From: Clostridium swellfunianum
GTDB lineage: Bacteria > Bacillota > Clostridia > Clostridiales > Clostridiaceae
Reading direction: 5' to 3'
Length of the DNA: 64,000 nt
NCBI RefSeq assembly: GCF_023656515.1
Contig: NZ_JAMOFV010000006.1
Span: forward strand, 1,401,354-1,465,353
Each line of letters begins with the position of its first letter. The first letter of the stretch is position 1. Below the pieces are notes generated by a model that did not search any database, was not told the DNA's origin, and was given only the letters and a program-made list of their open reading frames with translations. The position numbers and the translations under genes were made by a program. Positions 63,148 through 64,000 of the stretch are shown here, piece after piece.

Positions 63148-64000
63148 TTATGCTTTCACTCCCCATTTTTAAAGTTTTATATTTTTTAGGCCAGCCCATT
63201 GTAGTAGTTCTTATTAAAGAATCAAATATAACTAAGACGCCTGGAAGCAGTGTAAATACAAGTACCAAGCTTATAAGCGAACCTCTTCCAATCATAAGAG
63301 TAAGCTCCGCCGTTGTTCTTATTGTAGTAATGAAGGATATGCTGAAAGTTCCTGCTATCAGTATAAGTGCACTTGTAAGTACAGACCTTCCAGTATCTCC
63401 AATAGTCTTTACAGCTGCTTCCACAGGTGGCATTTGTTCCAGATTTTCTTTATATCTTGAAGTAAACAAAATTGCGTAATCCACTGTGGCCCCAAGTTGA
63501 ATAGCTCCTATTATAATAAAGCTGATAAAATTTATTGTATTTCCTTGAAGATATGGTATGCTTAGGTTTATCCATATTCCAAGCTGTATAACAAAGATTA
63601 GCAGCAGAGGAATTGCTATAGATTTAAAGGTTATTAGAAGAATTAAACCTATAAGAAAAATAGATATAATATTTACTACTGAGAAATCCTTGGAAGTAAC
63701 CTGCTGAAGATCCTTATAAACCACAGCCTGGCCTGTTAAATACCATTCATCATAATACTTGGCTGCTACATCACCTATTTCGTCCAAGGCTTTTGAAGCT
63801 TTTTCTCCTTCCACTCCTGTTAAGAGGTTTACAGCAAAATAAGTGTATTTATCTGATTCAAAAGCTTCTTTAGCTTCCTTTGGAATTATGGAATCTGGAA
63901 GATATTCATCAACCATAGAATAGAGTCCTTGTATAGTGTCTATACTATCCTTTGTTTTAAGTTGGTTTATAAGAGTATTTATCTTTACTTTATCTCCCTT
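63140..64000 (-). CDS. MMPL/RND family transporter, C-terminal part (cut by the window end)
   Basis: The frame is open to the right edge (28 codons past the first ATG at 63916 with no stop), so this is the C-terminal 286 residues of a longer protein, not a 258-residue one. Five membrane segments follow an extracytoplasmic part: FSVVNIISIFLIGLILLITF, then LLIFVIQLGIWINLSIPY, FIIIGAIQLGATVDYAILF with the RND-typical GATVDYAI and Asp, SALILIAGTFSISFI, and LISLVLVFTLLPGVLVIFDSL. MMPL-type proteins export lipids or drugs using the proton gradient. It continues outside the window. Confidence 0.88.
   Translation of the reverse strand, partial: KGDKVKINTLINQLKTKDSIDTIQGLYSMVDEYLPDSIIPKEAKEAFESDKYTYFAVNLLTGVEGEKASKALDEIGDVAAKYYDEWYLTGQAVVYKDLQQVTSKDFSVVNIISIFLIGLILLITFKSIAIPLLLIFVIQLGIWINLSIPYLQGNTINFISFIIIGAIQLGATVDYAILFTSRYKENLEQMPPVEAAVKTIGDTGRSVLTSALILIAGTFSISFITTIRTTAELTLMIGRGSLISLVLVFTLLPGVLVIFDSLIRTTTMGWPKKYKTLKMGSESINE

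Noticed and set aside
63140-63916. Complete 258-residue transporter gene
   Set aside because: The frame continues without a stop to the window edge and the part seen has only the last third of an MMPL protein, so the ATG at 63916 is internal.

Overview
The window is AT-rich and has the look of a chromosome segment from a low-GC, anaerobic, spore-forming Firmicute, most likely Clostridium sensu stricto. Reasons are strong AGGAGG-type ribosome binding sites, Rho-independent terminators after most units, a glycine cleavage system with split P protein (gcvPA/gcvPB), clostridial-type two-component systems and ABC-2 transporters, and no sign of an outer membrane. I saw no rRNA, tRNA, CRISPR array, insertion sequence or prophage. 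Where the sequence showed a better ribosome binding site I moved the start codon inward from the longest possible one.

Layout. 0-8.3 kb: an unknown membrane-anchored exoprotein, an AraC regulator, a GH3 glycosidase, and topoisomerase III (topB) translationally coupled to an unknown 210-residue protein. 8.3-17.2 kb: small accessory genes, namely a membrane protein, an orphan PAS histidine kinase, a fatty acid hydroxylase family protein, a lipoprotein-like metallo-beta-lactamase-fold hydrolase, two adjacent DUF2382 (YsnF-type) proteins, a beta carbonic anhydrase and a six-bladed DUF346/PLL-type lectin-like protein with a partner. 17.2-23.3 kb: the complete glycine cleavage operon gcvT-gcvH-gcvPA-gcvPB-lpdA, with a terminator-like hairpin in its leader. 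23.4-30.7 kb: a BcrA-like ABC pair, then a divergent locus with an ATPase, two permeases, a DesK-like kinase and a NarL-type regulator that matches the LnrJK/LnrLMN (YfiJKLMN) arrangement.

30.7-41.9 kb concerns the cell surface: a class B penicillin-binding protein, a VTC/TTM-domain protein with a DUF4956 membrane partner, an OmpR-type two-component system, a large beta-helical lipoprotein of the Cthe_2159 type, and an L,D-transpeptidase. A 20-bp direct-repeat box lies just upstream of a -10 element at three promoters here (VTC operon, two-component system, beta-helix lipoprotein), which suggests one regulon.

42-51 kb is rich in transporters. A two-permease ABC-2 operon is preceded by what reads as a ykkC-family riboswitch (subtype 2, probably ppGpp) with an overlapping terminator. 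A heterodimeric ABC exporter with a MarR regulator follows. 51.6-64 kb is metabolic: a lipoprotein flavin reductase, an alpha-glucoside PTS with GH4 phospho-glucosidase, an RpiR regulator and malic enzyme, a TetR regulator next to oleate hydratase, and an MMPL/RND transporter (cut by the window end) with a secreted heptad-repeat partner.

The parts that seem least described are the three-promoter regulon linking the VTC/DUF4956 pair with the beta-helix lipoprotein, the ykkC-type RNA ahead of the ABC-2 operon, and the leader hairpin of the gcv operon.
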